Below are positions 9,647-10,934 of a stretch of DNA of 10,934 bases, one piece after another. Positions within the stretch are counted from its first letter, which is position 1; each line of letters opens with the position of its first letter. Where the stretch lies: positions 1 to 10,934 of the forward strand of contig JAUYGW010000251.1 of NCBI GenBank assembly GCA_030690245.1, given 5' to 3'. Position numbers and translations under genes: made by a program. The notes beneath the pieces were generated by a model. That model ran no database searches, had not been told where the DNA came from, and worked only from the letters and a program-made list of their open reading frames with translations. Source of the DNA: Gallionella sp. GTDB taxonomy: Bacteria > Pseudomonadota > Gammaproteobacteria > Burkholderiales > Gallionellaceae.

Positions 9647-10099
9647 ATGAAACGCATCACTTTTTTACCGCTGGCCTTGCTGTTGACTGCCGGCATTTTT
9701 TCAACCACGGCTTACTCCGAACAGGCCAAAACACAAAAGGGAACTAGCATCATGACTGAACTGATCAAAACCGATAACAAGCTGGGCGAAGGCGCAGAGG
9801 CGACCGCCGGCAACGATGTGCTGGTGCATTACACCGGCTGGCTGTACGACGAAGCTGCGCCCGATCACAAGGGCAGGAAGTTCGACAGCTCGCATGACCG
9901 CAGCGAACCGTTCGATTTTTCGCTCGGCGCAGGGGAAGTCATCAAGGGCTGGGACCAAGGCGTGGAAGGCATGAAAATCGGCGGGCAGCGCACGCTGGTC
10001 ATCCCCGCGCAACTGGGTTACGGCGCACGCGGCGCGGGCGGCGTGATCCCGCCGAATGCGACGCTGGTGTTCGACGTGGAGCTGCTGGCGGTACGCTAG
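9647..10099 (+). CDS. FKBP-type peptidyl-prolyl isomerase, exported, lipobox cysteine lost
   Basis: Folding helper that interconverts cis and trans prolyl bonds. It has 150 aa: an export signal at 1-22 ([13 protein letters not shown]...) and one FKBP domain at ~37-150. Binding-pocket residues by comparison with human FKBP12: Y62, F79, D80, R85, F91, E97, V98, I99, W102 and Y125; the FKBP12 H87 position is not histidine. A short insert (D-E-A-A-P-D-H-K-G) lengthens the first loop. The signal ends T-T-A-Y-S where the downstream paralogue has T-A-C-S, so this copy is probably cut by signal peptidase I and soluble. AGGA lies 8 nt upstream of the ATG. M36 (9752) is preceded by AAAAGGGA at 9 nt and could start a cytosolic form. 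It follows metH by 36 nt and may be cotranscribed. Confidence 0.94.
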   Translation: MKRITFLPLALLLTAGIFSTTAYSEQAKTQKGTSIMTELIKTDNKLGEGAEATAGNDVLVHYTGWLYDEAAPDHKGRKFDSSHDRSEPFDFSLGAGEVIKGWDQGVEGMKIGGQRTLVIPAQLGYGARGAGGVIPPNATLVFDVELLAVR

Positions 10100-10130
10100 G
10101 TTCACCGCATACCCTGCAACAAAACCTGGT

Positions 10131-10246
10131 TTAACCACGAAGAACACGAAGTGCACGAAGAAAAACCAGAGGCTCCCCTTTGGGGCGAGTATTAAATCAT
10201 ACGACTGCATCAGAAACTTCGCGATCTTCGTGCCTTCGTGGTGAAA
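10131..10246. repeat. inverted repeat built of 9-bp tandem units, between the FKBP genes
   Basis: The left arm (10136-10162) is three 9-bp units: CACGAAGAA, CACGAAGTG, CACGAAGAA, preceded by TTAAC. The right arm (10217-10246), read on the minus strand, is TTTCAC then CACGAAGG, CACGAAGAT, CGCGAAG. About 55 bp lie between, including a CCCC-TTT-GGGG hairpin at 10175-10185. The layout (arms of three short tandem units, inverted) is the same as the 10-bp-unit element upstream of pabB, but the unit is different. No reading frame of substance is present in this 177-bp spacer. Confidence 0.85.
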
Positions 10247-10276
10247 TGATTTTTAAGGATAATTATGGAGAAACCT

Positions 10277-10732
10277 ATGATGAAGCGCACTTTGTTTTTA
10301 CCGCTGGCCTTGCTGCTGACCGCCGGAATTTTTTCGATTACCGCCTGCTCCAAACAGGCCGCGACACAAAAGGAAGCCGGTGTCGTGGCCGAACTGATCA
10401 AAACCGACACCAAGCTGGGTGAAGGCACCGAAGCGACCGCAGGGCGCAACGTATCGGTGCATTACACCGGCTGGCTGTATGACGAATCGTTTCTCAACCA
10501 CAAGGGCAAGAAGTTTGACAGCTCGCACGACCGCAACCAGCCGTTCGATTTTCCGCTCGGCGCGGGACGCGTCATCAAGGGCTGGGATCAGGGTGTGGCG
10601 GGCATGAAGGTCGGGGGGCAGCGCACGCTGGTTATCCCCGCGCACCTGGGCTATGGGCCGATGGGCGCAGGCGAGGCAATTCCACCAAATGCGGCGCTGG
10701 TGTTCGATGTGGAATTGCTGGGCGTCCGTTAA
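10277..10732 (+). CDS. FKBP-type peptidyl-prolyl isomerase lipoprotein, paralogue of the preceding gene
   Basis: A 151-aa prolyl isomerase with a lipoprotein signal: [16 protein letters not shown] then I-T-A-C24-S. Serine after the cysteine suggests sorting to the outer membrane. The FKBP domain (~38-151) matches the upstream copy at about 90 of 114 positions by hand count. It keeps the Y, F-D, V-I and W pocket residues, but the position of FKBP12 Glu54 is arginine (G-R-V-I-K-G-W). Start choice: ATG at 10277 has GGAG 6 nt upstream, and its signal aligns with the first copy; an ATG at 10265 with AAGGA 5 nt upstream would add four residues. V37 is a GTG (10385) with AAGGA 10 nt upstream, mirroring M36 of the other copy. 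Confidence 0.93.
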   Translation: MMKRTLFLPLALLLTAGIFSITACSKQAATQKEAGVVAELIKTDTKLGEGTEATAGRNVSVHYTGWLYDESFLNHKGKKFDSSHDRNQPFDFPLGAGRVIKGWDQGVAGMKVGGQRTLVIPAHLGYGPMGAGEAIPPNAALVFDVELLGVR

Positions 10733-10759
10733 CCGGGCATTGTAAGTGCTGGTAGTTTC

Positions 10760-10854
10760 TACCCTCACCCCAACCCTGATGGAACAACTAGCCATTCGAC
10801 TAAGCCCGTAAGCGGGCAAGACGCTGGTTATCTCCCTGCAAGGGAGAGTGGGTA
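10760..10854. repeat. CCCTCACCCCAACCC-type intergenic repeat, apparently interrupted
   Basis: TACCCTCACCCCAACCCT (10760-10777) and CTCCCTGCAAGGGAGAG (10832-10848) look like the two parts of a very common proteobacterial intergenic repeat in which the second part normally follows the first directly (recalled). Here about 54 bp (10778-10831) separates them. That segment contains GCCCG-TAA-GCGGGC (a small hairpin) and TAGCCA...TGGTTA near its ends. The right part, CTCCCT-GCA-AGGGAG, is itself a perfect 6-bp hairpin and could help end the FKBP transcript, though no T-run follows. Confidence 0.5.
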
Positions 10855-10858
10855 AACA

Positions 10859-10934
10859 ATGAACCAGATCCCGCATCCACTGCTGTTCACGGCGCTGTGT
10901 CGGTTGTATGCGGTGTATTTTACTTTTCGGGCGT
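10859..10934 (+). CDS. possible start of another gene (partial, runs off right edge)
   Basis: From the ATG at 10859 an open frame of 25 codons reaches the window end: M-N-Q-I-P-H-P-L-L-F-T-A-L-C-R... It is hydrophobic and could be an N-terminal membrane segment. The nearest purine-rich stretch (GGGAGAG) is about 10-12 nt upstream, further than ideal, and belongs to the repeat. I do not recognise it; it may be a chance frame. Confidence 0.3.
   Translation, partial: MNQIPHPLLFTALCRLYAVYFTFRA

Noticed and set aside
10778..10831. Resemblance to an integron attC site (TAGCCATTCGACTAAGCCC ... GCTGGTTA)
   Set aside because: The end boxes do not fit the R'' (RYYYAAC) and R' (GTTRRRY) consensus, pairing needs a G-T wobble, and there is no cassette array or integrase in view.

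Overview
The window looks like chromosomal DNA of a betaproteobacterium, probably Nitrosomonadales (Gallionella/Nitrosomonas-like). That is an inference from family resemblance: a Nitrosomonas-type di-haem peroxidase, a cbb3 oxidase subunit, an FNR regulator, PabB and a long B12-dependent MetH, plus GC-rich codons and AT-poor spacers. I see no phage, transposase, CRISPR, tRNA or rRNA.

Left half (1-5698), all genes on the minus strand. Read in the direction of transcription, these are: a short gene pair (secreted protein at 5698-5360, then a four-helix membrane protein at 5357-4956); a spacer with a 10-bp-unit inverted repeat; pabB (4663-3305) followed 24 nt later by an fnr/anr-type regulator (3280-2501); a 467-bp spacer holding two strong hairpins, one a textbook intrinsic terminator with an anti-Shine-Dalgarno apical loop; a periplasmic di-haem cytochrome c peroxidase (2033-1044); and the N-terminal two thirds of ccoN, the catalytic subunit of cbb3 oxidase, which runs off the left edge. 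The regulator, peroxidase and high-affinity oxidase form a plausible microaerobic respiration/peroxide-handling neighbourhood. I found no full FNR box by eye.

Right half (5699-10934), plus strand. A divergent spacer carries a 26-bp inverted repeat. It is followed by metH (5876-9610), complete with all four modules. Two tandem FKBP-type peptidyl-prolyl isomerases follow, about 79% identical in their catalytic domain. The second has a lipoprotein signal; the first has lost the lipobox cysteine to tyrosine. A 9-bp-unit inverted repeat lies between them. The right edge holds a third kind of intergenic repeat, apparently split by about 54 bp, and a possible start of another gene.

Most of the window is ordinary housekeeping and respiration. 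The most unusual items are the candidate small RNA/terminator downstream of fnr, the FKBP pair with divergent export signals and possible internal starts, the three families of intergenic repeats, and the shifted distal-loop histidine of the peroxidase. I do not see a clear new multi-gene system.
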